Program-made: the position numbers and the translations under genes
Shown: piece by piece, positions 16,076 through 24,801 of the stretch
Numbering within the stretch: position 1 is the stretch's first letter
Layout of the letters: the number at the start of each line of letters is the position of its first letter
The notes under the pieces: model-generated
Seen by the model: the letters and a program-made list of their open reading frames with translations, nothing else
What the model was told of the DNA's origin: nothing
The model's database searches: none
From: Paenibacillus pasadenensis DSM 19293
Lineage (GTDB): Bacteria; Bacillota; Bacilli; Paenibacillales; Paenibacillaceae
Assembly (NCBI RefSeq): GCF_000422485.1
Contig: NZ_AULW01000030.1
Location: forward strand, 88,377-152,376
Direction of reading: 5' to 3'
DNA: 64,000 nucleotides

Positions 16076-17140
16076 TCAACCGAGCGATCCGCTCGGCAGC
16101 AGCTCGGAGATGGCCACCTTGCGGCCTTCGGCGGAGCTGCGGATCGCGCCGAACACCATCGCCATGCTGAGCAGGTTGTCGCGGCAGTCCGTCTCCGAGG
16201 GACGGCCGCCATGCAGCGCGTCGAACATCTCGGCGATGCAGCGGTGATGCCACGGCTCGCCCGCCTCGTCAGGAGACGTGTCGATGCGCTGCGAGCTGCG
16301 GATGAACGCCTGCTCCTGGCCGGCGGGATCGACGACTTCCGCGTAAGGCGAGCCTTCGCCGTCCCAGAGCGCCGTTCCGGTCGAGCCGATGACGCGCCAC
16401 TGGGCTTCCCAGGAGGTCGGAGCTCCTTCCGAGCACCAGGAGCCCCGGTAGCTGAATACGCTGCCGTCCGACATCTCGAAGATGCACAGCGCCGAAGCCG
16501 CGCCCTTGTACCAGGAGCCGGGCGGGTTGAACTCCTGGCAGTAGACGGACACGGGATCGGCGCCGAGCAGCAGCCGCGCCTGGTCGAACGTATGGATCGC
16601 CATGTCGAGGATGAGCGGGCTGTCCATCAGGTCGCGGAAGCCGCCGAAGTGGGCGCCGATGAAAAAGTCCGCTCCGGCGAAGCCCGGCGTGCCGATCGCG
16701 CCGCCGGCGATCAGCTTGCGGAAGGCGCGGATGCGCGGGTCGAAGCGCCGGTTCTGCATGACGGCATGCATGCGGCCCGTCTCGGAGGCGGTCCGGACGA
16801 CGTCGAGGCAGGCTTCCCAGCTTTCGGCCAGCGGCTTTTCGGTGAAGACGTCGCAGCCGAGCCGCATCGCCGTCTGGCTGATGACATGATGGCTCGCCGG
16901 AATGGTCACGTCGAAGACGAGATCGGCGCCGCTTTCCGCAATCGCCTGCTCCAGGTCCGTGTAGACGCCGCAGCTCAGGCCGTGCTTGTCCCGCATGCCC
17001 TCTGCCGCCTCGAGGCGGACGTCGACAAGGCCGACGATGTCGGCGTCGTCGCGGGTCAAAGCATACTCGACCCAGGTATGGGCCATGCCGCCGCAGCCGG
17101 CGACGACGATCCGGCGGCGCGGGGAAGATAAGGTTCGGTT
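16076..17140 (-). CDS. Gfo/Idh/MocA family oxidoreductase
   Basis: 354 residues. The NAD(P)-binding Rossmann site is VVAGCGGMA near residue 14, EKPLAES near 100 is the family's catalytic-lysine block, and the C-terminal half is the usual substrate and dimerisation domain with the histidine in AIHTFDQ. Enzymes of this family oxidise or reduce sugars, inositols and related polyols. ATG 17140 follows GGAGG by 11 bases; the frame stays open upstream but has no usable start. Divergent from an AraC-type regulator, which probably controls it in response to a sugar. Confidence 0.85.
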   Translation of the reverse strand, partial: NRTLSSPRRRIVVAGCGGMAHTWVEYALTRDDADIVGLVDVRLEAAEGMRDKHGLSCGVYTDLEQAIAESGADLVFDVTIPASHHVISQTAMRLGCDVFTEKPLAESWEACLDVVRTASETGRMHAVMQNRRFDPRIRAFRKLIAGGAIGTPGFAGADFFIGAHFGGFRDLMDSPLILDMAIHTFDQARLLLGADPVSVYCQEFNPPGSWYKGAASALCIFEMSDGSVFSYRGSWCSEGAPTSWEAQWRVIGSTGTALWDGEGSPYAEVVDPAGQEQAFIRSSQRIDTSPDEAGEPWHHRCIAEMFDALHGGRPSETDCRDNLLSMAMVFGAIRSSAEGRKVAISELLPSGSLG

Positions 17141-17332
17141 CATGGGGATGAGAGCCTCCTCTAGGGAATCCGGTTGTCGGCCAGGGCAGCAGCGGACCGA
17201 GAACGATCTGCCTTGCTGACCGTGCCGATGTTGGTTTATGATGAACTCAATCAGGCTTAGTATAAGCGCTGTCAATCGGCGCGGCTCTAGCCGATCTTGG
17301 GGAATACCACTCTTATCTTGGCGGTGCATCGC

Positions 17333-18214
17333 ATGAAGGATGGAATCCGGCTGCGGGAGCGCAATCCGCTCGATCCGCTGTTTCCGGCCAAGGTCTACGT
17401 CAACCGTGCCGAGGATACGGCTCCGGGACAGAATATTTTGTTCCTGCATTGGCATGAGCATTTCGAGCTGATCGCCATGCGGCGGGGCAAGGCGGTCTTC
17501 CATCTGAACAGCGAGCCGTTCGAGGCGGAGCCGGGAACCGTGCTGCTCGTGCAGGCGGGCGACCTGCATGCCGGCTACAGCCGCTTCGGCGGAGCGGCCG
17601 AATACGTATCGGTCGTGTTCAGCGGCGCGCTGCTGCGCGACTGGAGCGGCGATCCCGGCTATGCGGAGCTGCTCCAGCCTTATCTGGACGGCCAAGGGCG
17701 GCTTCACCCGCTCGGCGCGAGCGGGGAGACGGAGCTCGCGGAGCGCGTCATCGCCGACATCGCCGCCGGCACGGCGGGCGGGCGGCTGCTAGCGCGGACC
17801 GGCCTGCTGCTGCTGCTGGCGCGCGCGGCGGCCGCGCAGCCCGCTCCCGCGCCGGCGAGGCCGCGAGAGGCGCAGCTGCGGCAGGAGCGCTTCAAGCAGC
17901 TGCTCCGCCATGTGGAGGCGAGCTGCGCGGACAAGCATACGATCGAGGACGCGGCGGCGCGCGTGCGGATGGATCCGTTCCATTTTTGCAAAGTGTTCAA
18001 GAAGCTGACGGGCAGCACGTACATCGACTATGTGAACCAGGTGCGCATGCAGGAGGCGATGCGGCTGCTTCGCCAGGAGGACTGCAGCGTCGCCGAGGCG
18101 GCGGAGCGCGTCGGCTGCGGCAACGCGAACTATTTCACCAAGCTGTTCAAGCGGTACAACGGCATGACGCCGTCGGAAGCGAAAAAGCTCGGACCCGGCG
18201 GCGGGCAGCCGTGA
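17333..18214 (+). CDS. AraC-family transcriptional regulator
   Basis: About 293 residues. An N-terminal cupin sensor (LHWHEHFELIAMRRG) has the two His and one Glu typical of sugar-binding AraC proteins. Two C-terminal helix-turn-helix motifs are at about 190-290, with FCKVFKKLTG and GCGNANYFTKLFKRYNGMTP. It is divergent from the Gfo/Idh/MocA gene and is its likely activator. The start is uncertain: ATG 17333 has only a weak GGCGGTG upstream, and an in-frame TTG at 17297 is possible. The 190-base intergenic region should hold both promoters. Confidence 0.85.
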   Translation: MKDGIRLRERNPLDPLFPAKVYVNRAEDTAPGQNILFLHWHEHFELIAMRRGKAVFHLNSEPFEAEPGTVLLVQAGDLHAGYSRFGGAAEYVSVVFSGALLRDWSGDPGYAELLQPYLDGQGRLHPLGASGETELAERVIADIAAGTAGGRLLARTGLLLLLARAAAAQPAPAPARPREAQLRQERFKQLLRHVEASCADKHTIEDAAARVRMDPFHFCKVFKKLTGSTYIDYVNQVRMQEAMRLLRQEDCSVAEAAERVGCGNANYFTKLFKRYNGMTPSEAKKLGPGGGQP

Positions 18215-18244
18215 GCAGCACCAACGATGCGGAGGGAAGCGGGC

Positions 18245-19573
18245 ATGGCAGAAGCGGATTTTTCCACCAAGCATGAGCAGCTGATCGCCTATATGGAAAA
18301 GCTGGAGGTCGGCGCGCGCGTCTCGGTGCGGAAGATCGCCCAGGCGATGGACGTCAGCGAGGGCACCGCCTATCGGGCGATCAAGGACGCCGAGGCGCGC
18401 GGCATCGTCAGCACGAAGCTGCGGACCGGCACGGTGCGCGTCGACAGCAGCAAGCGCGAGAAGATCGACCGGCTGACGTTCGGAGAGATCGTCGCGATCG
18501 TCGACGGCCAGGTGCTCGGCGGCGAGGCGGGCCTCGGCAAGCCGCTCAGCAAGTTCGTCATCGGCGCGATGCAGCTCGAGGCGATGATGGGCTATATCGA
18601 GCCGGACAACCTGCTCATCGTCGGCAATCGCGAAAAGGCGCATTTGAGCGCACTCTCGCTCGGAGCCGGGGTGCTCGTGACGGGCGGCTTCGGCGCGACG
18701 CCGGAAGCCGTCGCGCTCGCCGACCGGCTGGAGCTGCCGATCCTGAGCAGCGCGTACGATACGTTCACGGTCGCCGCGCTCATCAACCGCGCGATCTACG
18801 ACCGGCTGATCAAAAAGCAGATCGTGCTCGTCGCGGACATCATGAATGCGGACGAGCCCGTCGCGTCGCTGCCGGAAGAAGCGACCGTCGCCGACGCGAT
18901 GGCCGTCATCGAGCAGACGAACCACAACCGCTTCCCGGTCGTCGACCGCGAGCGGCGCCCGGTTGGCATGGTGACGACGAAGGATCTCATCGGCGCTTCG
19001 CCCGCCGAGCCGATCGCCGAGCGGATGACGCCTCAGCCGAAGACATGCACGCCGCAGACGTCGGTCGCGACGGCGGGGCACCGCATGGTCGCAGAGTCGA
19101 TCGAGCTGCTGCCGGTCGTCGATGCGGAAGGGAGGCTGAGCGGCGTCATCAGCCGCAAGGACGTGCTGCAGGCGATGCAGCAGATCCAGCATCAGCCGCA
19201 GAACGGCGAGACGCTGGAGGACCAGATCCGCCGCCGCTTCGTCTCCGGGCAGGAAGCGGACGGACGCCTTTATTACGAAGGGCCGGCCGAAGCGCTGTTC
19301 AGCAGCCCGATGGGGCACTTGTCGGAAGGCGTGCTCGCCGGGCTCGTCCATCATGCCGCGGCGCGGGCGCTGCGCGATCATCGGCGCGGCAACCTGATCG
19401 CCGACAGCCAGTCGGTCTACTACCTCGCGCCGGTGGAGATCGACCAGACGCTCCGCCTGTACCCGGAGCTGATCGAGCTGAGCCGCAAGTTCTGCAAGAT
19501 CGAGATCCAGGTATATGCCGACGGGCGCAAGGTCGCCCAGTCGATGCTGACGGCGAGGCTGATGGAGCCGTGA
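18245..19573 (+). CDS. YtoI-like HTH-DRTGG-CBS-hotdog protein
   Basis: 442 residues with an unusual domain order. An N-terminal winged helix at about 5-65 (VSEGTAYRAIKDAEARGIV) is followed by a DRTGG domain at about 80-200 (VLVTGGFGATPE), two CBS repeats at about 205-315 (NRFPVVDRERRPVGMVTT) and a thioesterase-like hotdog domain at the C terminus. This matches B. subtilis YtoI. CBS pairs bind adenine nucleotides, so a nucleotide-responsive regulator is plausible, but no target is known. GGAGG lies 8 bases before ATG 18245. A strong terminator follows. Confidence 0.85.
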   Translation: MAEADFSTKHEQLIAYMEKLEVGARVSVRKIAQAMDVSEGTAYRAIKDAEARGIVSTKLRTGTVRVDSSKREKIDRLTFGEIVAIVDGQVLGGEAGLGKPLSKFVIGAMQLEAMMGYIEPDNLLIVGNREKAHLSALSLGAGVLVTGGFGATPEAVALADRLELPILSSAYDTFTVAALINRAIYDRLIKKQIVLVADIMNADEPVASLPEEATVADAMAVIEQTNHNRFPVVDRERRPVGMVTTKDLIGASPAEPIAERMTPQPKTCTPQTSVATAGHRMVAESIELLPVVDAEGRLSGVISRKDVLQAMQQIQHQPQNGETLEDQIRRRFVSGQEADGRLYYEGPAEALFSSPMGHLSEGVLAGLVHHAAARALRDHRRGNLIADSQSVYYLAPVEIDQTLRLYPELIELSRKFCKIEIQVYADGRKVAQSMLTARLMEP

Positions 19574-19681
19574 GGCGGCTTGACGCGGCAGAGGCATGGC
19601 AGCATCCCGTCATGCCGTCAGAGAGCCGCGCCGCTGCGGACCATAGCTTGTACGATTCCAACTTGAATCGCCAATTAAGAG

Positions 19682-19726
19682 AACGAGACGAAGCTGCGAT
19701 GCAGCGGCTTCGTCTCGTTTTTTCTT
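19682..19726 (+). terminator. Terminator of the YtoI-like gene
   Basis: AACGAGACGAAGC pairs with GCTTCGTCTCGTT and is followed by a T-rich run. Confidence 0.85.
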
Positions 19727-19729
19727 TTT

Positions 19730-19804
19730 AAACGTCCCTGCGGCAGCTGGCGTCCTCCCCTTCCATGAGCCTCAGACGGCCCTATTCAACGAGCAGGGGC
19801 GTTT
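19730..19804. repeat. Widely spaced inverted repeat in a gene-free stretch
   Basis: AAACGTCCCTGC (19730-19741) and GCAGGGGCGTTT (19793-19804) are complementary at 11 of 12 positions around 51 bases. The rest of 19574-19994 holds the upstream terminator and, from 19918, the promoter of the glyoxylate operon. I see no gene there. Confidence 0.4.
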
Positions 19805-19917
19805 CGCAGCGACCCTCTCTCGTGCCGCGCAGAGGCTAAGTCTGGGCAGCAAGAACAGTCGCGAAGACGCATTCTCCAAACTGTACTATAACAACATAAA
19901 AATAGTCTAAAACAGTA

Positions 19918-19947
19918 TTGAACATTTCTTGATTGCTGTTATATAAT
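19918..19947 (+). promoter_or_regulatory. Promoter of the glyoxylate-shunt operon
   Basis: TTGAAC (19918-19923) and TATAAT (19942-19947) are 18 bases apart. The AT-rich flank just upstream (ATAACAACATAAAAATAG) stands out from GC-rich surroundings. The start is near 19954. Confidence 0.7.
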
Positions 19948-19994
19948 AGCCACAAGAACATGAAACAAACTCATACAGATTGGAGATGGCTCGG

Positions 19995-20231
19995 ATGGAT
20001 TGTCCGCATTGCGAAGGTCATGGAGAGCTGGAATTCCAGCTGCTCGAAGGAGGCTGGGACGCCTCAGGGGCGCGAGGTCCTCGGCTGCGAGGTCCTGAGG
20101 CGCAGGAATCTGAGGCGCGAGGATCTGCGTGGCGACGCCCGGAGGAGGCAGCCGAAGGCGCGTACGAGCGCTGCCCGCGCTGCGAGGGCTCCGGCGTGCT
20201 GGAGCTGGAGGAAGGAGGCGCGTGGACATGA
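19995..20231 (+). CDS. Small protein with two DnaJ-type CxxCxGxG zinc motifs
   Basis: 78 residues. CPHCEGHG near the N terminus and CPRCEGSG near the C terminus are paired CxxCxGxG knuckles of the DnaJ cysteine-rich type, which together bind one zinc. The 40 residues between them are acidic and low in complexity. GGAG lies 9 bases before ATG 19995. Its stop overlaps the aceA start as ATGA, so the two are translationally coupled. It is the first gene of the operon. Possible roles are a chaperone for aceA/aceB products or a regulator; neither is shown. Confidence 0.75.
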   Translation: MDCPHCEGHGELEFQLLEGGWDASGARGPRLRGPEAQESEARGSAWRRPEEAAEGAYERCPRCEGSGVLELEEGGAWT

Positions 20232-21544
20232 GCGGACCGAGCCGAACGATCGAGCAGGAGAGGGAGCGGCTGCTGGAGCGCTGGAGCTCGCCCCGCTATC
20301 GGGGAGTGCAACGGCCATACGGCCCCGACGACGTGCTGAAGCTGCGCGGCTCCGTGCTCGTCGAGCATACGCTGGCCGCGCGCGGCGCCGCCCGGCTGTG
20401 GGAGCTGCTGCAGAGCGAGCCGTATGTGCCGGCGCTCGGCGCCTTGACCGGCAACCAGGCGGTGCAGCAGGCGAAGGCGGGGCTCAAGGCGATCTACCTG
20501 AGCGGCTGGCAGGTCGCCGCCGACGCCAATCTGTCCGGACAGATGTACCCCGATCAGAGCCTGTACCCGTCCAACAGCGTGCCGAGCGTCGTGAAGCGGA
20601 TCAATCAAGCGCTGCAGCGGGCGGATCAGATCCAGCATGCCGAAGGCCGCGACGACATCGACTTCCTGCTGCCGATCGTCGCCGACGCCGAGGCCGGCTT
20701 CGGCGGCGCGCTGAACGTGTTCGAGCTGATGAAGGCGATGATCGAGGCCGGCGCGTCGGGCGTGCATCTGGAGGATCAGCTCTCCTCGGAAAAGAAATGC
20801 GGCCATCTCGGCGGCAAGGTGCTGCTGCCGACGCAGCAGGCGGTGCGCCATCTCGTCTCCGCCCGGCTGGCGGCCGACGTGCTCGGCGTCGACACGGTGC
20901 TGATCGCCCGCACCGACGCCCACGCCGCCCGGCTCTTGACGAGCGACGCGGATCCGGCCGACGATCCGTTCCGCACCGGCGTCCGCACGCCGGAAGGATT
21001 CCATGAAGTGCGGCCGGGCATCGAGCAGGCGATCGCGCGCGGCCTCGCCTACGCGCCGTATGCCGACCTCGTCTGGTGCGAGACGTCGGAGCCGGATCTG
21101 GAGGAGGCGCGCCGCTTTGCGGAAGCGATCCACGAGATGCATCCCGGCAAGCCGCTCGCCTACAACTGCTCGCCGTCCTTCAACTGGAAGAAGAAGCTGA
21201 GCGACGAGGAAATCGCGCGCTTCCAGCAGGAGCTCGGACGGCTCGGCTACAAGTTCCAGTTCGTCACGCTCGCGGGCTTCCATGCGCTCAATTACAGCAT
21301 GTTCACGCTGGCGAGAGACTACCGGGAGCGCGGCATGGCCGCCTACTCCGAGCTGCAGCAGGCCGAATTCGCCGCCGAGCCGGCGGGCTACGAGGCGACG
21401 CGCCATCAGCGGGAGGTCGGCACCGGCTATTTCGACGAGGTGATGGGCGTCGTGAGCGGCGGGACGGCGAGCACCGCCGCCCTCGCCGGATCGACCGAGG
21501 CGGCGCAGTTCGCGGCGGCAGCCAGCGAGGAGGCGGGAGCATGA
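20228..21544 (+). CDS. aceA: Isocitrate lyase
   Basis: 438 residues, normal length. KKCGH near residue 190 is the isocitrate lyase signature with the catalytic Cys. Upstream blocks ([20 protein letters not shown]) and the C-terminal [13 protein letters not shown] are also characteristic. It splits isocitrate into succinate and glyoxylate in the cytoplasm, the first step of the glyoxylate shunt, allowing growth on acetate or fatty acids. It overlaps the preceding zinc-motif gene and the following aceB by ATGA, so the three proteins should be made together. Confidence 0.97.
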   Translation: MSGPSRTIEQERERLLERWSSPRYRGVQRPYGPDDVLKLRGSVLVEHTLAARGAARLWELLQSEPYVPALGALTGNQAVQQAKAGLKAIYLSGWQVAADANLSGQMYPDQSLYPSNSVPSVVKRINQALQRADQIQHAEGRDDIDFLLPIVADAEAGFGGALNVFELMKAMIEAGASGVHLEDQLSSEKKCGHLGGKVLLPTQQAVRHLVSARLAADVLGVDTVLIARTDAHAARLLTSDADPADDPFRTGVRTPEGFHEVRPGIEQAIARGLAYAPYADLVWCETSEPDLEEARRFAEAIHEMHPGKPLAYNCSPSFNWKKKLSDEEIARFQQELGRLGYKFQFVTLAGFHALNYSMFTLARDYRERGMAAYSELQQAEFAAEPAGYEATRHQREVGTGYFDEVMGVVSGGTASTAALAGSTEAAQFAAAASEEAGA

Positions 21545-23148
21545 GGGAGATCGACAACCGGCTGCAGCTGGCCGCCCCGCCGCTGAAGCCGGAGCTGCAG
21601 GCGATGCTGACGGCCGAAGCGCTTGCTTTTGTCGGCGAGCTGGAGCAGCGGTTCGGAGACCGGCGCCGCGCGCTGCTCGAGGAGCGGGCGCGCAAGCAGG
21701 AGGCGTTCGACCGCGGGGCGAAGCCGGATTTTCGCGCCGATACGGCGCCGATCCGCTCCGGCTCGTGGAGGATCTCTCCGCCGCCTCCGGCGCTGCAGGA
21801 CCGGCGCGTAGAGATCGCCGGCCCGGCGGGCGACCGCAAGATGGTCCTGTATGCGCTCAACTCCGGCGCCAGCGTATTCATGTGCGACCTGGAGGACGCG
21901 AACGCCCCGACCTGGCGCAACGTCGTCGGCGGCCAGCGCAACATCCGGGACGCGCTGGCGCGCACGCTGTGCCACGAGACGCCGGACGGCAGGCGGCTGG
22001 AGCTGGCGGAGCGTCCGGCCGTGCTGAAAATGCGGCCGCGCGGCTGGCATATGGAGGAGAAGCATGCGCGGCTCGGCAGCCGGCCGATCTCGGCGAGCCT
22101 GTTCGACTTCGGCCTGTTCGCCTGGCATAACGCGCCTGCGCTGCGGCAGAGAGGAGAAGGCGCCTACCTGTACCTGCCCAAGCTGGAGAGCATGGAGGAA
22201 GCGGCGCTTTGGGCGCATGCCTTCGTCCATGCGGAGGAGCGGCTCGGCCTGCCGCGCGGCTTCTTCCGGGCGACGGTGCTGATCGAGACGCTGCCGGCGG
22301 CGTTCGAGATGGAGGAGATCCTGCATGCGCTGAGAGAGCATGTCGACGGCCTCAACTGCGGCCGCTGGGACTATATCTTCTCGTATATCAAAAAGCTGCG
22401 CCGCCACCCGGACGCGATCCTGCCGGACCGCAGCCTGGTGACGATGGAGTCGCCGTTCATGGACGCCTACGCGCGGCTGGCGATCCGCACCTGCCATAAG
22501 CGCGGCGCGCACTGCATCGGGGGGATGTCGGCGTTCATCCCCGTCAAGCACGACGCAAAGGCCAACGAGCTGGCGCTGGAGCGGGTCCGCCGCGACAAGC
22601 AGCGCGAGGCGCGGCTCGGACACGACGGCACCTGGGTGGCGCATCCGGCGCTCGTGACGGTGGCGCGGGACGTATTCGACGCGTTTATGCCGGGGCCGAA
22701 CCAGCTCGGCGCGATGCCGGGTGGCGGCGACGTGACGGCGGCCGAGCTGCTGCAGGCTCCGGCAGGCCCGATCACGGAGGAGGGCGTGCGCGCCAACCTG
22801 TCGGTCGGCGTCCAGTATGTCGCCGCCTGGCTGGACGGGATCGGAGCCGTGCCGATCCGCGGCCTGATGGAGGATGCCGCGACGGCCGAGATTTCCCGCG
22901 CTCAGCTGTGGCAATGGCTTCATCTGCCGGAGGCGAAGCTGGCGGACGGCAGGCGGCTCGCCCCGGAGCTGCTGGAGCGGTGGCTGGCCGAGGAGCTGGA
23001 GCCGCTCGAGGCCGGGCTTGAGCCGCCGCGACGGCTCGAGTCGCTGCGGCTGGCGGCCGACCTGTTCCGCGAGATGACGCTGGAGCAGACGCTGCCTGAA
23101 TTTTTGACGACGAGAGCCTACCCGCATCTGCAGGACCAATCCGACTGA
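21541..23148 (+). CDS. aceB: Malate synthase A
   Basis: 535 residues, the usual size of the A isoform. [11 protein letters not shown] near residue 120, the RPRGWH region and the family signature around [16 protein letters not shown] near 280 are all present. It condenses glyoxylate with acetyl-CoA to malate, completing the shunt opened by aceA. The start ATG overlaps the aceA stop (ATGA). A 60-codon zinc-ribbon gene follows after 18 bases, before a terminator. Confidence 0.97.
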   Translation: MREIDNRLQLAAPPLKPELQAMLTAEALAFVGELEQRFGDRRRALLEERARKQEAFDRGAKPDFRADTAPIRSGSWRISPPPPALQDRRVEIAGPAGDRKMVLYALNSGASVFMCDLEDANAPTWRNVVGGQRNIRDALARTLCHETPDGRRLELAERPAVLKMRPRGWHMEEKHARLGSRPISASLFDFGLFAWHNAPALRQRGEGAYLYLPKLESMEEAALWAHAFVHAEERLGLPRGFFRATVLIETLPAAFEMEEILHALREHVDGLNCGRWDYIFSYIKKLRRHPDAILPDRSLVTMESPFMDAYARLAIRTCHKRGAHCIGGMSAFIPVKHDAKANELALERVRRDKQREARLGHDGTWVAHPALVTVARDVFDAFMPGPNQLGAMPGGGDVTAAELLQAPAGPITEEGVRANLSVGVQYVAAWLDGIGAVPIRGLMEDAATAEISRAQLWQWLHLPEAKLADGRRLAPELLERWLAEELEPLEAGLEPPRRLESLRLAADLFREMTLEQTLPEFLTTRAYPHLQDQSD

Positions 23149-23166
23149 CAAAGGAGACGATCCACG

Positions 23167-23349
23167 ATGACGACCGACCCGATCCGCCAAGCCGACCCAG
23201 GCGCTTCCTCTGCGGAGGCGCCGGAGCTGTGCTTCTCCTGCGAGAGCAACGCTCCCGCCCGCGGCGAGCTCATCTGTCCCGACTGCCGCAAGCAGACGGG
23301 GCTGAGCGACTCCCACTATTACATCAAGCAGTATTACTACAGCCGCTGA
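23167..23349 (+). CDS. Mini zinc-ribbon protein at the end of the glyoxylate operon
   Basis: 60 residues with CFSC and CPDC separated by 15 residues, a zinc-ribbon spacing, and an aromatic tail (SHYYIKQYYYSR). AAAGGAG is 11 bases before the ATG. It lies 18 bases after aceB and just before the operon terminator, so it is the last cistron. No known family is recognised. It makes the second CxxC protein in this four-gene operon. Confidence 0.75.
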   Translation: MTTDPIRQADPGASSAEAPELCFSCESNAPARGELICPDCRKQTGLSDSHYYIKQYYYSR

Positions 23350-23355
23350 AGCCGC

Positions 23356-23381
23356 AGCCGCCCCTAAGGGCGGCTTTTTTT
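23356..23381 (+). terminator. Terminator of the glyoxylate operon
   Basis: GCCGCCC-CTAA-GGGCGGC followed by T7. Confidence 0.9.
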
Positions 23382-23417
23382 CGGCTTGCGGCCGGGCTGG
23401 TCGCTCTGGCCAACCGC

Positions 23418-23521
23418 AAGCCGGTCTTGGCGGCCGCCCGCGCCGGCCTGAAGAAAACCGGCTTTTGCGGCCGGTCGAGCCGGCCAACCGAAGCCGGTTT
23501 TTGCAGCCGGTCGGACCGGCC
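23418..23521 (+). repeat. GC-rich imperfect tandem repeat, three units
   Basis: Units of about 31 bases start at 23418, 23456 and 23491, each built on AA[GC]CCGG..TT.GC.GCCGG and ending in GCCGGCC or ACCGGCC. They lie between the operon terminator and the next gene. I see no open frame or known element here. Confidence 0.6.
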
Positions 23522-23628
23522 TGCCGGCAAGCGGCTTTGTTCGCGAAGCCTTCACAGCCAGGGGGTCTTTCCGGCGTCTCGATCTGCTATACTGAGGGCA
23601 TAGAAACGCTTCCACGAGGGGGAATTCC

Positions 23629-23829
23629 ATGCTGCCTTACATTCTAGTCGCTCTGGTCATCCTGACCGCGATCGGCGCTACGCTTGCCGTCGGCTTCTCC
23701 CGCGAGAACCGGCAGGCCGATCCGGACTACGACCGCAAGCACGGCGGCCGCTGGGCGCGGCTCTCCTTGCTTTATATCGTCACTGCCGTCGCCAGCGTGG
23801 CCGCCCTGATCATCGTGATCGCCGATTGA
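23629..23829 (+). CDS. Small two-helix membrane protein
   Basis: 66 residues. Hydrophobic helices at about 3-22 and 45-64 flank a charged loop (SRENRQADPDYDRKHGG). GAGGGGG precedes the ATG, and TATACT near 23586 may be its -10 box. It ends just before a strong terminator and stands alone. Function unknown; small proteins of this plan are common in Paenibacillaceae. Confidence 0.7.
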   Translation: MLPYILVALVILTAIGATLAVGFSRENRQADPDYDRKHGGRWARLSLLYIVTAVASVAALIIVIAD

Positions 23830-23839
23830 GCTCGTCCGC

Positions 23840-23872
23840 AAGTCCCGTCCGCCCTATGCGGACGGGACTTTT
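23840..23872 (+). terminator. Terminator of the small membrane protein gene
   Basis: 13-bp perfect stem AAGTCCCGTCCGC / GCGGACGGGACTT followed by TT-C-T. Confidence 0.85.
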
Positions 23873-23895
23873 CTGCATCCAGGCAGACGGAGCTA

Positions 23896-23904
23896 TGGTA
23901 TAAT
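23896..23904 (+). promoter_or_regulatory. Extended -10 promoter of the TelA-type operon
   Basis: TGGTATAAT is a TGnTATAAT extended -10 with no clear -35. The start would be near 23911, about 150 bases before the first gene. Confidence 0.5.
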
Positions 23905-23910
23905 TTTCAT

Positions 23911-24046
23911 GAATTGGCGCCAAGCATCCGTTTTGGGAGACGGAGCTTGTAAAGGAATTCGATTCCTTTGCAACCATTCTGCTGGATGCGCCGTAGGAAA
24001 AGAAACCTTATCGCTTAGTAGTAAACGATCCTAATTCCTTGCAGGC
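23911..24046 (+). promoter_or_regulatory. Structured 5' leader of the TelA-type operon, class unknown
   Basis: An outer helix joins GGC..GCATCC (23915-23930) to GGATGCGCC (23983-23992). It encloses a strong hairpin, TGTAAAGGAAT (23948-23958) with ATTCCTTTGCA (23962-23972). Further down TAGGA (near 23994) can pair with TCCTA (near 24029) around ATCG/CGAT. This compact multi-helix leader upstream of a membrane-stress operon suggests a cis-regulatory RNA. I compared it by eye with common Firmicute riboswitches and could not place it. Confidence 0.4.
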
Positions 24047-24060
24047 AGGAGGTCGAACCA

Positions 24061-24789
24061 TTGGCCGCAACCAAGCTCGCCCGGGCATTCGCCCTCACCC
24101 TCGGCGTGGCCGCCGCCAACGTCGCGGTCTTTTCTCCCGGCTTGATGAACGTCCGCTTCGGAGGCTCCGCCTTCTCCTCCGCCCTCGGAGCGGCCGTTCT
24201 GGCCGCCAGCGGACTCGCGCTTCTATACGGCGCCTATGCCTTGCTTCAACGTCCGCCTGCGCCTGCCGCTCCCGCCAAGCTCGAGACGGTCGAGCATTAC
24301 GCCGCCGCGCTTGGCGCGTTCCGCCGCGTCCGCACGGTCGCGGCCGAGCTGGAGCTGGCGCTGGAGCAGCTGGACCGGATGGAGAAGCGCAAGCAGTCGC
24401 TCCATCGGCTGCTCGCGCAGCGCTTCGAGCCCGAGGAGCTGAGCTACCGCAAGTTCAGCGGCGTCATCCTGGAAGTGGAGGAGCTGTTCCGCCGCAACCT
24501 GCGAGCGGTGCTCAGCCGGCTCGCCCTCTACGAGCAGACGGAGGCGGAGCTGAAGTCCGGCAGCCGCTCGCTCTCCCGCGACCTGCAGCAGCGCCGGCTC
24601 GAGCTGATCCGCGAGCAGCATGAGTTTCTGAAAGCGACGCTTGGCCACAACGAAGAAATTCTGCTCAAGCTGAACCAGCTGCTCCTCGAGCTGACCCGCC
24701 TCGACCAGCAGCACCCCGGCACGATCGACGAGCTGCCGGGCATGCAGGAGCTGGACGCCTTGATCCGCTCGACCAAATACTACGCATAG
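24061..24789 (+). CDS. Membrane-anchored coiled-coil protein of the TelA operon
   Basis: 242 residues. Two hydrophobic helices at about 5-60 anchor a cytoplasmic part of nearly continuous amphipathic helix (residues 75-235), rich in Glu, Leu and Arg and probably coiled coil. The start is TTG, with AGGAGG 8 bases upstream. In many Firmicutes the gene before telA/yaaN encodes XpaC, and this protein occupies that place with a similar plan, so it may be a diverged XpaC-type partner. It is the first of three tightly spaced genes. Confidence 0.7.
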   Translation: MAATKLARAFALTLGVAAANVAVFSPGLMNVRFGGSAFSSALGAAVLAASGLALLYGAYALLQRPPAPAAPAKLETVEHYAAALGAFRRVRTVAAELELALEQLDRMEKRKQSLHRLLAQRFEPEELSYRKFSGVILEVEELFRRNLRAVLSRLALYEQTEAELKSGSRSLSRDLQQRRLELIREQHEFLKATLGHNEEILLKLNQLLLELTRLDQQHPGTIDELPGMQELDALIRSTKYYA

Positions 24790-24801
24790 GGGGCGTCCGC
24801 C

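Noticed and set aside
23911..24046. Assignment of the leader to a named riboswitch (c-di-AMP, c-di-GMP, Mg, THF, ZTP)
   Set aside because: The conserved core sequences of these families are not present by eye. It is left as an unknown structured leader.
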